A stretch of DNA of 64,000 nucleotides from contig JBAMDO010000577.1 of assembly GCA_037074765.1 (NCBI GenBank), positions 854,560 to 918,559 on the forward strand, in the 5' to 3' direction. The notes under the pieces were generated by a model. The model was not told the DNA's origin, ran no database searches, and worked only from the letters and a program-made list of their open reading frames with translations. Below are positions 13,265 to 27,200 of the stretch, piece after piece (position 1 is the stretch's first letter; the number at the start of each line of letters is the position of its first letter). The DNA is from Mansonella perstans (taxonomy: Eukaryota > Nematoda > Chromadorea > Rhabditida > Onchocercidae). Both the position numbers and the translations under genes were made by a program.

Positions 13265-13409
13265 GTTTTGTCAAAATACTATTTGCACTGTGTTTCCTTA
13301 AATTTAATTCTAAATATAAGGATTTATATTTCATGATTTTTTGTTTTCATTGTTGACTGGAAAGGAAATATATGAGTTATACAAATAAAAAATAGTATTT
13401 TGACAAAAC
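13265..13409. repeat. 20-bp inverted repeat with 105-bp spacer
   Basis: GTTTTGTCAAAATACTATTT at 13265-13284 is exactly inverted at 13390-13409, and similarity continues weakly outside the arms. It could be a small non-autonomous element or a long hairpin. No target-site duplication is obvious. Confidence 0.6.
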
Positions 13410-16400
13410 AAAGTTTTCTAGCTTTGACAAAAAGAAAAACTTCAGAAAAAGGAAACTCTGAAAATTTATTTGAAAGGTGCATAAAGTGCACTCAACGGTT
13501 GATACTAAAAGATTGACATCAGCTGATGTCATTTCATTCCTTTTTTTCTTTTAAATAAAAAGCGAAAAAAAGGAAAATTAAAAGCAAACTAAATAATCAA
13601 AAAAAGAGCTAGCAGTATCGTCGAGGAAGTATCATCAAGTGATCAATAATTAACAATGCGATTAAATTGCAAAAACTTTGAAAATTGATAGCACGGATGA
13701 AATTTAACAATAAGCAATTAATAGGATAACAGTTGAATTTATCTCTAATAGTTTGACAAAGTCATTTTAAAATCTGAAATTTTGTTAAATTTAAGTATTT
13801 CGAAGAAATAAAATGAACCAAAAAAAACAATCAACAATAGATCCTTAAAGCTTTAGTTTTTATGGATTATCTGTGAGCGTAAAAAGCAAGTATGGAAATA
13901 TTTTTTTAGAATAATTATAAATCAGCCAGGATATTGTGCATTTTCTTCATAATATCCACAGATTGAATCGAACTAATTCAAAGTATTTCAAACTAATTTT
14001 CTTACTGAATATTTCATGAACTTTGACGGTTGTCAACCGATTTTGATTTACTTATTTAACAATTGCAAAAATTTTTGTTTCTTCCATCAAAACAGAACAC
14101 TGAATAAAAAGAGGCGACAATTTTGAACAAGACAAAATTATTTAATTCCTTATGAATCAAATTTTTTTTCTGTTTTTCAGTATTGAAATTCTATTCTTCG
14201 ACCTTTTATTTTTCGCATGACAAAAATAATAAAATGTACTTATTCAAATGGTGAGAAAAAAATCGTCGTGGGCCGGTTTTGTTACTGAAGGACGAAGCTC
14301 AATTTTCCTATTCTTCGGCCACTTTTTTATTCTTTTTTTCTGTTCCATACTTTAGCGAACAAGTTTTATCTGTCAACCAAGCAATCAAACGACACTGAAT
14401 AAATGTTACTGAAAAATAAAATCTCAAAAGGAAAAAATTTAAAAAAAAAATGAGAAGGTAAATTCACAGAACTAAATAATCGGAAAAAATTGTTAATCAA
14501 AAAGTGAAATTCTTTCAATAATCAACTTTCAGGTAAATACTAAGATGGGCAATCAATGATTTTAGAGGTCAATGCAATATATATTATGGAACTTTTACAC
14601 TACATAATTGGGGTATGATAGCAGTGCTAAGGCAAATTATTAATTAGTGAGTAAGGAAGATTGAATGATTGCCGAAAAGAGTATTTCTACAAAACTTTGT
14701 AAAATTAACAAGAACAAATGATGGAAATGATCATTTTTTATGAATTGCCTTTTGACACTTCCTTTTCAGTCAGTGTGACATTAATATGTAAAAAGTTATT
14801 AACTATAATCATTTATTCATTTATTTATTAAATTTTTATTTAATCTCATGAGATTTTAAAATTTCAATTGCTAAATTTGGCATGAATGTTTTGATCAATG
14901 AAACCATCCATCTATGTACTTTCTATGTGGACAATCTACGACACTTATCTTGGCGACAAAAAAGTAAGCAAGAAAGAATTTGAATTGAAAGCCATTTGAA
15001 TAAATCAATAACCAATCATCAGTAATAATTAATTAACAAATTGAATACCTACCTGTCGTATAAATTAAGAAATAGGAAGTCCAAAACTGACAAAATAAGA
15101 AAATGACAATTAATTTGAATTAGACCGAAATTCCAACTGATTAATTAATTTATCCATTAATTACAAGTTAGGGTGGTATCAAGTTGGGACATTTACTAAA
15201 CTATATTTTAATTCAATATTTACTAAATTGTATTTTAAATTTCAAAAATACATTCTAATTAATAAAGAAGAAAAAAGCTTATGTAGAAGTAGAATTATAA
15301 ACCATGTCTGTTAATTATAAACATATTCGAATGATTCATTTTTATTTTATTGTTATCATTCCGCGAAAAAAAAAAATTATAAAAAAAATAGAAAATATTT
15401 TGAATGCCCATGTACTAATGATGAACCTTAACTTTTCAACAGCAATGGCAATAACACTCTGCTCCTTCCGTAGAACAGAATCAATCCTCCCGGTCTTTTA
15501 TAAGTACAGATCTGCCTAACCAGTTAGTGTGTGTGTGTCTTTGTGTCTTTCTTTGGAGAGAAGACCAGATTTAAAAAAAAAAATGCGAAATCTAAAATTT
15601 TAATTTTAATTTTTTTTTAACACGTAATTTAAAAATATTGTTGAATTACAAAGAATGCCGGAAAGAACAAATGCAACAAGTAGGTTTGGTTTTAAAATTA
15701 GAAGTAATCTGTGAGTGACAGACATTTCAGAATTTATGTTATTTATTGCCAGAAAGTACGAACTAGAAAAAGCAACTGCCCATTTCATGGCAGCTAGTAG
15801 TGCCTAGTCTGTAACATCTATTACTTAGCATCTTACTATCAACTTTTAAATTTGATGAATAGCCTTTAAATTTCATGAAATTACTAGGAAATAGATATGT
15901 GTAAAAAAAAAAAGAAGCGCAAAAAGTTTTTTACTTTCCTCCAACAATTATTTCCAAAATTGTACTAACTCTCTTTCTTTCTTTTCCATATTTATCTGTT
16001 TACTTAATTAGCCAATTAAATCATTGTTTAATAAATTTTTATTTCGATCACTTAAAGTTAATTAAATATACTTATTTGTGATTCAGGACACATTTCGCAA
16101 AATTTAAATTTCTGCGGTCATTTTTGTATTAGAAACGTTTTAATCATTTAAATATTATTAAATATTCAAAATATAACTTGGAGCAACAGAAAAAAGAAGA
16201 GCAGTGACCAAGACAGAGCGGACAAGGGCTAAATTGAGAGAATAAACAGTTGGATATTTGAACTCGTAAGTAACAGAAAGATATCCTCGTTGCTAATCGA
16301 AAAACTTCATTTATTAATTTAATAAATTTCCAATAAATTGGAAATGAAAAAAGCTTCAGAAAACGATTTTTGAAAATGTGTCATTAAGTTTACTTAAATT

Positions 16401-18717
16401 TCATTCAAAATGAATTTTATAAAGTTCCAAAATAATTAATCGAAAAAGATTTGACATTGGCGTGTTAATTAAACAAAGAAATTAAACGATTGCTATGAGA
16501 AGTTTGATTTGAAAAGTTCATGCAGTGTTGCTTCTACATCCTACGCCATGTCTATTCTACATATGGTGCAATGCTGCATTCGTGCTGCATTCAAGTTGCA
16601 TTTTCAATGATGCTAATATTTGTTAATTAATTTAGGCGTATATGAATGGAGAAAAATGAAGTATTATTTTAGAATACACTACTTTTTTTATTTTCTCTTT
16701 TTTTTGAAAATATCTCTCACTTTTACATAAATCGAATTACATGAATAAATTGATGAATTTAATTATTTCATTTTTTTGAATAAAAAAGAAAATGTGAGAA
16801 GAAATTATGGAAATAAGACAGGATGACATTTAAGGGAGATAGAGAAGAATAAAGTAAAAGGGTTGAATGATTAGTGGGAAACAGGTGAGAGAAGGATGTT
16901 AAAGATAAGCAAAACAAAACATAAATGGAAGAAATCAATGTTTTAAAGTAATGCAATTTATTTGCATTTTTAACAAACTTGCAAAGTTCAAACTAAAGAC
17001 GAAAATGCAAATAGTATTCCCAAGAGAAATGTTCCAAGCAATGTGATGTTTTTCCCATAGCCTTACATCCACTACTTTAGTCTCCGTTCATCTCAACAAT
17101 CAAGAGAGTTTAATTTAATAAAAAATGTGAAATAGTGAATGTAAAATTAATACATCCGAAAATTATTTCAACTTGTACAATTGTTAAAGATGTCAAGGAA
17201 GGATAAATCATTTTTAAATGATAGATAAAAAGATTACAATGAAAATGAGTAATTTTAATAATGTTTGTTCAGTGAAAATGATAAAAATTAAAATATAAAA
17301 AAGATTTTGAAAAAAATAAAATATAATGATAAAATAAAACGATTTTGGAAAAAAAAATTATTTCCATTCGTTATAATTATTAACAATTCTCAATCAGTCA
17401 GTCAAGCAAGAATGAACGTTAATGTAATGAAAAGAAATTGAAGAAGCGGAAATTAAACAAAACAAGTTTTGAAAAGAAATAACAGCCAATATCAAAATAA
17501 ACAAAATCTTTGAATTAATTAACAAACGAAAAACTGCACTGAATTTGTTAAAGATGCGATTGCTAATTAGTTAGGCGAAAGGAATCGATCACTGTCGTTC
17601 TACTAATTAAATGCTAGAACAATTATATAGGACGAAGATTTCATTATCGTTAAATAATATAAATTTAATTAATGCTAAAGATTGAGAAACAAAAACAAGC
17701 AGTAATATAAGTTTTAATTAGTTTGAAATATCCTTTAGTAATTTTTAATTTGAAGAGAAGAAAATATTTTTCACTGCGAAACGAACTTTTTCTTAGTGAA
17801 TCTGTCCATTTAATTATGAATAAAAAAGAAAATGTGTTCAAGATTTATTATTTATTGAAATTTGTATTGAGAAACTTTTTCATATTTACTTAAACTGTCG
17901 AATTACATCGATACTTTCTGTCTGTAGAGATATTTCCTGTAGCATGAATGGGAATGAGGTTAATTAAGGGGAACTGATTGAAGGTCAATAACATTTGTGA
18001 ATTCCTAAAAGATGAACCAATTTCAATAGGTACATATTTTGGTTAAATTTCACATTGAAAAATCACATGAACAGATGTAAATAGTAAATTTCAACAACAA
18101 AATTAATATGCTGACTAAAAAGCTTGAGCAAAAAAAAAACGGATGAAAGAAACTTAATTAAAAAATAAGATCATTTCACTGTACTTAAAATTCCTTGCAT
18201 AAAATAGAATGAATGCAAAAGTTGAGAATTAATATCAAAAATTAAATTTGGAAAATTAAAAATTTTTTTTTTTAAAAATGAAGTTATAGCTAGAAAGAAA
18301 AGGTTTTGCAGAGATTAAAAGAACTGAACAAATTGTTTTTTATTCTGAGAATTCAAGCAAACAGCAATCTTTTCATTATTCCTGATAGACAGGCATATGA
18401 CGGAAAGAGACATTTATAATATGAAGGGAATTGGAAAACTGAATCAAGTATGGATTTAAAAGATTAAATTTCGTTTTTCTTTTCACATATAAAATTCAAT
18501 GCATTATAATTCCATTGTGCTTGCAAGCATTAAAATAAATTCTATTGAATCAGAAAAAAAGCCATCGGAGTTGAACGAAAAAAAGGTTTCATTTATTAGT
18601 TCTGAAAAAAAAAAGTAAAAAATTCATACTGTAATGATGCACATTCATTTAGTTATATTTAACAGCAAATATATAATTTAAAATGAAAGATTTTCAAAAG
18701 TTTAAAAAATCGACCAT

Positions 18718-21023
18718 TTATTCTTGAAATATTAAACGTTTTTCATTTCGGATTATACTGGAATGAAATTATTGAAACAGTGGCGAAGAAATGAGAGAGA
18801 GTAAGCGAAAGATTATGTTGTTAAGCTTACATTGTCATCCATTTGCATTTTCCGGATTTCTGTTGAGTAAAACAAAACGTTACTTCTCATATTTTGATAA
18901 ATGTATGCTTTGAAATATAATTGTTAAAACTGTAAAAGAACTGTCAAAAATTTGGATTTTTAAATTTAGTCAAGAATCGCCAGAGAGAAAAACAAACAAC
19001 TGAACATATATAAATTTTAAGACTAAAAATTTCGCGGGAAAAACTTCAGAAGTACTTTAAAGTGTCCTATCAAAAGATACTTGTCGAAGTCTGTGACAGT
19101 TTTAATATTCACATTGGAATTTAACATTTCAATTCGATGAAAACTCTTCTCAGTCTGACAATACCACTTACAATTCTCTGTCTTTTTTCCATTATTAAAC
19201 AGTAATTCAACTCCATTAAATCGTAAACTGTAAAAAGAAAACTGAAAAAATGTTGTAAAGGCATGATGCGGTAAATAATTTGCATACTAAGAAATATTTT
19301 TCTCATTTGGCAACTAACAAAAAAGCCTTACCTCTCTTAGAATAGTCCCATAGGCTTGGAGAAGATCAACAAATGCTGTTAGACCAGAGAATATATAATT
19401 AATTTATTTGAAATTTCTATTTTGATAACAAATTGGAAAAAGACGAGTCTGTTAGAAAATATAAAAATAGAATTAGTAGCAAAGCAACAACAACAGACCG
19501 AATTCTTATTCGAAGGTAAATTTAATTATTTCTTTATTTTCGTTTTATTTTATATTTTTCAAAAATTCATTTCCACATAAATCCTACGAGAGTCATAGGA
19601 ATGGAACTTTAATTTCTTAGCTTATTTTGCATTCAATATGACAATACTTGAACTGAACTAAGACCATTTCATCTCTCAGAGAAATATCTCAAGGCACACT
19701 TCTCGAAAACAACTTAATGACTCTGCATTTAATTTTCTCTTCTTTCGAATCAGCAAAACAAAGTCATTTCATTGAAATAGCAAAAAGAAGAAATCATAAA
19801 GATGTGAATTAGAAAATTAACTGTGTAAAACATATGTCATCTTCGTTTGATTTCAATCAATGAATTGATAAATTTTTTGAAATTTCAAAATAGTTTTGTA
19901 CAGTGAAAATTTAAAGTAGCTGAAGTAAGTGATTTATTAACAGTAATGAATGCAACTAAAATATTTATAAATGGACCGGTATTTCTCAGAATTTTTCAGC
20001 ACAAATAGCAATTGAAATCAAAGAACTCATTCTATTTTATCAAATGATTCATATTATTACATTTTGAAACCAAATGACTCATATTATTATTATCATATTC
20101 TAAAGCTAAATGGCTAATATTTATGTCATTATGCTTTTAAAAATCTGGAATAGGCAATAATCAAAACAATATCGCTCGCATGAAAAACCAAAAATAAACT
20201 TCAAATAAATATCGAAATGTCAAATGTGTTTCTGTATTGCTGCTGAAGAAAACAAAATGCGGCAAAAGTGGGCGTAGAAAGTGAAAGTTAAAAGCATTAA
20301 ATAGCGAAATTCATGTGACATATGTCCTCCCATTCACCAATTATTACAGTTTTATTTATATTAATTGAAGTGTGCAGACATAGATAGATCAGGCAGAAAT
20401 GCAAAATAGCAAAACAGTGTGTATGATAGAAGAGAAAGGATAAAAAACATAAATGAAATAGAATAGGATGAGACAATGAAGAAAAATATGAAAGTACTTC
20501 GGAGTGTTGTTATCAGACATTTAAATACCAAAATAAATTATCATTAGCTTAATCTTATGCATTTTTACTAAATTACTCTATGAGTAATAAGTAAATATGT
20601 GATATGATAAGTGAGCAATCATCTTTCATCATTTCAAATCATCAAAATAAGCAATAAATGAATGAATGAGAAGAGAATTAATTGTTAGATAAAATGTTAA
20701 AATTTAAATTTCAACAAATTTAATGGAAAATTCAAAAATCAATCAAACTTGTTGTGATCAAATCAGAAATTACCAAATCACTGTCCATTTTCATTACTTT
20801 TTTTCTCTCTCTTTCTCTTTCGTATAACCGGTAAAATTTGCTAATTTTCCATTTTCTAACTTATTTTTCTTATTTGAACCTTCAAAAAATGTATTTCTGA
20901 TGGTATTGTACTGTGTGCACTGCTCCGTGTAACACTTCCTATTGTAATCAAAACTCGTTTTCCTACTTTATTTCGATTAAAGTACCTATGAAGCGAACAT
21001 TTTTCGGATACTCGTCAAGTTCG
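18718..21023 (-). CDS. candidate unrecognised multi-exon gene (partial)
   Basis: Short minus-strand exons with good splice sites and matching phases: 19332-19375 (FVDLLQAYGTILRE), 19172-19236 (frame contains LRFNGVELLFNNGKKTEN), 19056-19090 (FDKYLLIGHFK), 18831-18859 (KSGKCKWMT), 18718-18757 (ending IIIRNEKRLIFQE, stop). Two further GC-richer pieces lie upstream: 20986-21023 (ELDEYPKNVRFI) and 20880-20938 (SVTRSSAHSTIPSEIHFLK). The link from the latter to 19375 does not keep phase, so one exon is missing or a boundary is wrong. I recognise no family and see no start. The exons are very short (10-22 codons), so chance assembly in AT-rich DNA is a real alternative. Confidence 0.3.
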
Positions 21024-21155
21024 CTAAATTTTTCAAAAAAAAAAGTTGAATTATTGTGAAATTTAATTCTTATAAGAAATGTTACAGTAACCATTAAACG
21101 AATACTATATATTATGATTACAATTCATTATCGTAATTATATACAATCGTCCTCT

Positions 21156-21400
21156 GTATGAAATAGGTAAGTTTAATTTATGATTACAATACTTCATCTT
21201 ATCATCATTTAACAAATCTTATGTATCATAACTGTAATTACCTGATAGTTGCAATTATTGGATTTTTTTCTTCGTATGAAATAAAAAAGTTTAATGAATA
21301 AACTGTATTGTTTGCCGTATTGTTATTAAACAATATTGTTATCAACGTATTGTTATTAAACAAATCGCATGTATCATGATCATGATTACTAGTAATTATC
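21156..21400. repeat. degenerate tandem duplication, unit about 120-150 bp
   Basis: GTATGAAATA...AAGTTTAAT is followed by AACAAATC and TGTATCAT at 21156-21230. The same order recurs at 21274-21380, expanded by a GTATTGTTATTAAACAA motif present twice. The second half is rich in palindromic GATCATGATC-type sequence. Confidence 0.5.
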
Positions 21401-21795
21401 ACAAGTAATTTGTTATTCTCATTTAAATTAATAATTGCCAATGAATTTCTATTCAGTTACTTGCTGTCACTATAATTTTAGAAGATTAAAAAAATTATTA
21501 AATAGAGCATAATTTTGTGCTTAAACTTCATTTATATATTTTTTTCTCAATTCGAAATAATTTATGTTTAAAAATTTAAATTAATTTGTCAAATTTAAAA
21601 GATGTATTCAGTTGATAAGCAAAATTACAATAAAAATAGAAACATATAGACAAAAGAAAGCGAAATGTGTACTACAGATAAACTAATATATTATTATTGG
21701 AGCAGAGATAACGTTAAACTTGCTAATGTCACACATTTCATGAAATCACACAAAAAAGTACCAAACGCTCCATTAAATACGGTATTCGCATAATA

Positions 21796-21817
21796 TAATC
21801 TTAATTAATTAAGATTA
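21796..21817. repeat. 22-bp AT-rich palindrome
   Basis: TAATCTTAATT followed by its exact reverse complement. It is made mostly of A and T, so a chance origin is plausible. Confidence 0.6.
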
Positions 21818-23290
21818 GTATTGAACATGATAAAATTAAGATAAAAATGATAGAAATATGAGAGGAAAAAGTGTGCGGGAATAACAATAAGGTCAGATCA
21901 GGTCAAGTCAGATGATTTAATTTCACTTTCCATAACTTCACCTTAATCTTTGATAATATTGACAAAACTGGTTCTCATGCATTTAAATGAGAGCTAACTT
22001 GTGCTTCCTTCTTCAATTAGATTACATTTAAAATAGAAATAAAATAACAATAAGTTTAAAAATTTACAAAAAATATTTACTACTATGAGATCAAAGAAAG
22101 GAATGTCATTTGATCCAAATCTATCCAGAAGAAATTAGAATAATAGAATGAATCAATGGATTAAATGGATCAAAACAATGAGAATGTTAGTTGCAATAAA
22201 GATTTATAAATGTTTTGCTGCCCAATAGATTGACATGAAGAGAGAAATCAATCGATGAATAATTCTTTAACTGCTACTAACACTTGTCAATATAGTTAAC
22301 ACTCATCACATTTCTTACTGTAAGGCTTGTCATTGCCTTATCTTTCTTCTTATCAGTTTATCAATGATGGCTTCTTATTAAATACAATTGTAAGAATATG
22401 CTATCAATCGAGAATGTGCTAAGCTTTCTAAATAAATCAAAATAAGCCAAGCTTTTTCTTCAATTGTATAATAGTATTTGCATGATTTCAATCGTTGCTA
22501 ACAATTATATTTACAAATAGTCAATAAATTTAAATTGTGATAATTGGTCACTATACTGCTCTAAAAGCTAAGCTATAGCAGCAATTATAAAAATTGATAG
22601 TCGTTATGGCATGCCAGAATAACTCCAACATTTGTTGAATTTTTATGAGCAATTTTTCCACTTCAAGTATCTCTTATGAAAGTTAACTTTCATTTCACTG
22701 AAAATAACAAACGCAAGAAATTTCAATTCCTTAATTTTACAATTTTTTTTTTTAAATCAAACTTAATGAAGTATTAAATAAATAAAAGGGAAAAAATCCA
22801 AAACAATGAAAACAAAACAAAATTTGCAGTAAGATAGAAAGAGAAGAAAGATAAGAGAATGTTCTGGTGAATATTAGTAGTATGATACAGAGTTATCACT
22901 TCTGCCAAAAGACATCGAGGAATTCAGGCTAGAGCAGACTGAATAGGAAGGACGGCTTTACTGCTGCTCACACAAACAGCCAACACAAAATATGTTTTCA
23001 AGAACTAATATATTTTCAAATGCATATTTTTCAAAAATGCAAAACTGTTTTCTTTGCAAGACAAAGTAAATCACTAGCTAATTGACTGGTCTCTTTTTTA
23101 TCATTCATTAATTAGCCAGAAAATTTTGAAATATCTTCCTCAACAACTTTTTAGATCAAATTATTCAACTCAGTTGTTTATTGTTCTAAGACGATCATTC
23201 AAATCTTGAAAAATCTTGACTTAATGAAAAAACTGGACATGATTTCGTTATTGCAAGAAAGGCAATATTTACACGGGAATCATCAGCAAA

Positions 23291-23950
23291 TCAGGAAGTC
23301 AATTTCAGCTCTTTTATATTAATTGCATCAATTGCTTTCGCAATAGCCTTTTTTAAAAAAGATCTTTAGGCAACTTATGAAATCGATTATGCAAATTTCA
23401 TAAATTTTTATATCAAAATTTTAGCTAATATATCTCAAGATTTTTAATTTTATGGATAAGGCGCTCAAGGCAACCTACCTGAAATTGAATTTGAAATCCT
23501 GTAAGCCAAGAACTGGATGTCCAAATACTCTTTGGTACAAGTAATTTTTTTTCCTCAAAATGTGATTATTCAGTACGCTAAGTCTTTCTACAAACATTTA
23601 TAATATTGAATGCACTAAGCATATGAAGTGCTGCAATTTCATTCAAAACAAATATTGGATATGCACAAGCAAACCAAAATATACTTAGCATGTGTTTTTC
23701 TCCACCACTTCAGGTTCTCAGTTTTCGATGAATTTGAAGATGAAAAATAAAAAATTAAAAAAAAAATTTGCACAATTCTCAAGGTTAGACTTTTTTAACC
23801 CTTTTATTCGCAAAAATTTTTAAATAATTTCAAATGCAATATACAAGTCTTGCAATTTCTGAAATTCAATATATTTCAAGATTTTCGAAGCCTTCTACTA
23901 TCAACTGGCGATGGCGAAGTTGATGAAGATGGAGCTTTGCGTTTTCTCAT
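23291..23950 (-). CDS. candidate small basic protein downstream of DMAP1
   Basis: Four minus-strand exons read in phase: 23906-23950 (MRKRKAPSSSTSPSP), 23685-23716 (NLKWWRKTHA), 23479-23529 (VFGHPVLGLQDFKFNF), 23291-23363 (SFLKKAIAKAIDAI, then INIKELKLTS and stop). This gives about 66 residues. The ATG directly abuts a strong acceptor, CCTCCTTTACAG. The product would be small and basic, with a nuclear-localisation-like N-terminus. I recognise no family. It starts about 300 nt after the DMAP1 stop on the same strand, a spacing typical of nematode operons, so it could be a trans-spliced second cistron. Cautions: the acceptor at 23717 is weak, and 23880-23990 is also open on the plus strand. Confidence 0.33.
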
Positions 23951-23966
23951 CTGTAAAGGAGGAAAA
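23951..23966 (-). other. strong 3' splice site abutting an ATG
   Basis: TTTTCCTCCTTTACAG on the minus strand runs directly into the ATG at 23950. It is the best pyrimidine-rich acceptor in this stretch and fits a spliced-leader acceptor between two cistrons of an operon. Confidence 0.45.
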
Positions 23967-24253
23967 CTGCTAATTAAAAAAGTAAAGTGGAACTTCAGTA
24001 TTTTTTTAACATCATATCACGTAATTTATTTGTTATCACCATTTGTTTGCGAATTTTCGATTTATTATGTGCTAAACTGGCACAAAAACAAAATAAATCG
24101 AACTAAATTTAAAATATGAGCTTGAACTTCATAATGATTTCCTCAAAGTGAAAAAATAAAGCAAGAAGGGTATGTTTTAAAATTATAACTGATAGTTTTA
24201 TGAACCCTAAAGCAAATTTCCCCATGAAACTATTCATCTTTTAAAACCATGAA

Positions 24254-27200
24254 TCAGTATAATGGTACCGTCTGCGGCAATGAAGTGGTCAATTCAATCA
24301 TATCGGTAATTGTTCGGCTCGTTGCTGGTGCTCCCTCCATGCCTAATTGTGTATCTGCGATACTTGATTCACTTGCGGTTCGTATTCTCATTCTGGGCTC
24401 AATATCGAAAGTCTACAAAGAGACAAATAAATTCCGACTTCTAAAAATGGAAATTTTGATTAAAGATCCTTCATTAACTTAATCTCTGAAATAAAATACA
24501 GCAATCGTTTATGAATTCTTTGGCATAAAAGAATTTTTTTTCTATCTGTCCACATTTCATTTTTTCAGCCGTAACTCTTATGCTGAAGCTCACTTGTATT
24601 AGCTTAACAAAATAAAACTCCATACCACAATTGGTGTAATAAAATTTAAGTTTAAGCTTGAATCATTTGAGTGGTTGAATAATTGCTACAGAAATAAATA
24701 ATAAACTAACTTTTCCTGTCAAAGCATTATAACGCGTTCGCAGTGACTCTAATTCAAATTCAGCTGAATGCAGTGAATGCTTCAGTTCTTGTAAGAGCAC
24801 AATACGAGCTCGAAATTCGTTATAACCCTTCACGATATCTGCCACTCCAAATGGTACCAAATCTTTACAAAAAAAAGCAAATTTTTTATAAAATCTTGCA
24901 CGAAGTTCGCCAGCTCTAATCAAATCTTGAAGGAACTCAGTGATTCTAATCTTTCTTGGAAAAGATAGCATAGTTTTAAAAAAATTAGTAGAATATGAAA
25001 AATTTAATTAGGCGCAATCACTAAAACTAAGTGTTAAAAAAATGCGACCGAAAAATAGAGACAGAATTACCAAGTTTGAGCTTCTCAATAACAGTTTCAA
25101 TATTTTTCAGTTTTTTTTGTCCTATATTAGTCGGTAATTTCATTTCTTGGCTCCTTAAATGTGCACCAGCACTTCGAAATTCTGGAAATCGTAGATTTGA
25201 ATGATCCTGAAACAATAATTCATTCGGTTTTACATTTTTAAAAAAGTTATTCTGGCAATTATGATTTATACGACAAAAATTATTAACAGAGACAAAAACA
25301 AGCTGTTACCTGCACATATGATGCACCAATTGAGGGATTTGAGATAGATGAAGTCTTGAGGAGTCGAGATTTTTGAGATTTTTTCATATTGGAACTGGGA
25401 ATAACTGATGCAGTGCTGCAAAAAGAAATTCTTTCATATGATAAATTAGGAATATTCATACTGCGAAACCAACTTTCTTCCCTGCACCATTCATTGAGTT
25501 CTGAGACTAATCAGTTCAAAATTTAATCGCTGAATCATATTTATACACTCTGCCTCTTTTTCTCATCCTATATCTTATCAAGCTCGAGAACGGAATTATA
25601 CATAAAAAAAAAATCAGATATAATAATCTAAAGATTCGTTTCAATACACTACAGTACTGATGCAAAACCAATAATCAGAAAGATCATGATAATAAGGATA
25701 CTTCAAAATTAGAAACAGTGCAAAGAGGATAATGCTCCAACAAACAGAGAAATAAAAAACCTGATATAAATATAAAAAAAAAATGAATCCACCAACAAAT
25801 GCTACCCGTAGAGAAAATTAAATGGAATTTAGAGAATCATAGGAATAATGCTTACGAAGTGGATGGTGATGCAGGTGTTCTTTCACCCGCAGTGATTAAT
25901 TTTTGGAGGTCTTGAGCTTTCCTTTCACGCTCCCGTTTACGTACCTCAATTTTCTTTAATTCAGCAATCAACATTTCTTCTTCTTCGATCTGAAAATGCT
26001 CTCAAAATGTGCTGATAATGAGATCCTATCCATCTACATACTATTAATTTTTGTCTCAAATTTTTAAGTTAAAAACTGAATATTTTTAATCGCAACTCTA
26101 AAAAAACTGTATGAAAAACTACCTGTTGTTCTGTACGATTCCACTGTTTTATCAGTTGTTCTTTTCGTCTCTTTTCATGTTCTGCATCATAATACAACGC
26201 ATCAACTCGTTCATTTCTTAGTGCATGCAATTCATTTATAGCGTTGTAAAACCGTTCCTTCATCTCCTCCATGGTACGACGGGTTGAACCGTCCCACCTG
26301 TCTACAACGATTACCCACCTGAAAAAATTATAAAAGTGACGAAAGTTTATTACTAGAACAATTCCAACTAGAATTTGTTGAATTTGATTTCAGCTGCAAT
26401 CAATTTAGCTCCAAACCTTAAATCAAAACGTCGACAAAGATCGAATAAATGACGAGTGTCCTTTTTGTTCCACTTCGCAGAATTTAAACATTTGTCGTAT
26501 TCCGCATCTGTGAATGTTGGAATATTGATAACCTAAATCTTTGCATTATGAATTTTGTCGAATAGTACATTATTATAAACAAACAATATAAAATAAGTTT
26601 GAAAAAAGTGTACAATTCCGAAGTTAGATTGAGTTAAACCGACTTAAACATCACAGAAATGTCACATTTAATATTCTAACAAATTGTCCATTAATAGAAC
26701 ATATAAGAATAAAAGCTAGAAAAAATTAAGTCAACATAAAATAAGCAAAACTGACTAGAATATAATGAAGGCACTTCGTCATTAAACTGCTGATGAATAA
26801 ACTTTACAATCATTTAGCTTCAGTCCTCATCAAATTATGTCCCAAATAATTCAATTATTATCAGTGAGACAGGGACAATGAGAAAGCGATTTCTTACTTT
26901 GCATCAGAAATCAAGTATGTTCGTATGGTCAACAACTAGAAAACCTACACTACAAATCTCAGCAAATTGATTAACGTATGTACCAGAAAGACTGATAAAG
27001 ATAGCATGATAAAATCTGAAAAAATTTTTTAGATGAATGAATAAACCTTATTAAATCTAGCAAATGGATAAACATCATCAAGTTTATCCGTTCTTTTCCA
27101 ATGATTTAATTTCAGTCCATCAGTACGTGCAGCATTTTCAAACGGAGTCCATTCCCACGGTCGAACACGCCTCATACCAATCTTAAAATTTAAATTAAGA

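Larger units (their letters stand above)
11557..18717. other. 7-kb gene-poor region
   Basis: No gene can be supported here. Open frames are short and no better than expected for such AT-rich DNA. It holds a GT microsatellite (12723-12791), an inverted repeat (13265-13409) and many homopolymer runs. Very small exons could have been missed. Confidence 0.45.
21024..23290. other. intergenic, nothing supported beyond repeats
   Basis: AT-rich sequence with the repeats noted separately. A somewhat GC-richer stretch at 22890-22990 has short open frames, but I found no phase-compatible exon chain in it. Confidence 0.4.

Noticed and set aside
25066..25080. A stretch resembling the nematode spliced leader (ATTACCAAGTTTGAG)
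   Set aside because: It lies across the end of a DMAP1 exon and its intron and encodes the conserved KLKL run on the other strand. There is no SL RNA structure, Sm site or 5S context, so the match is chance.
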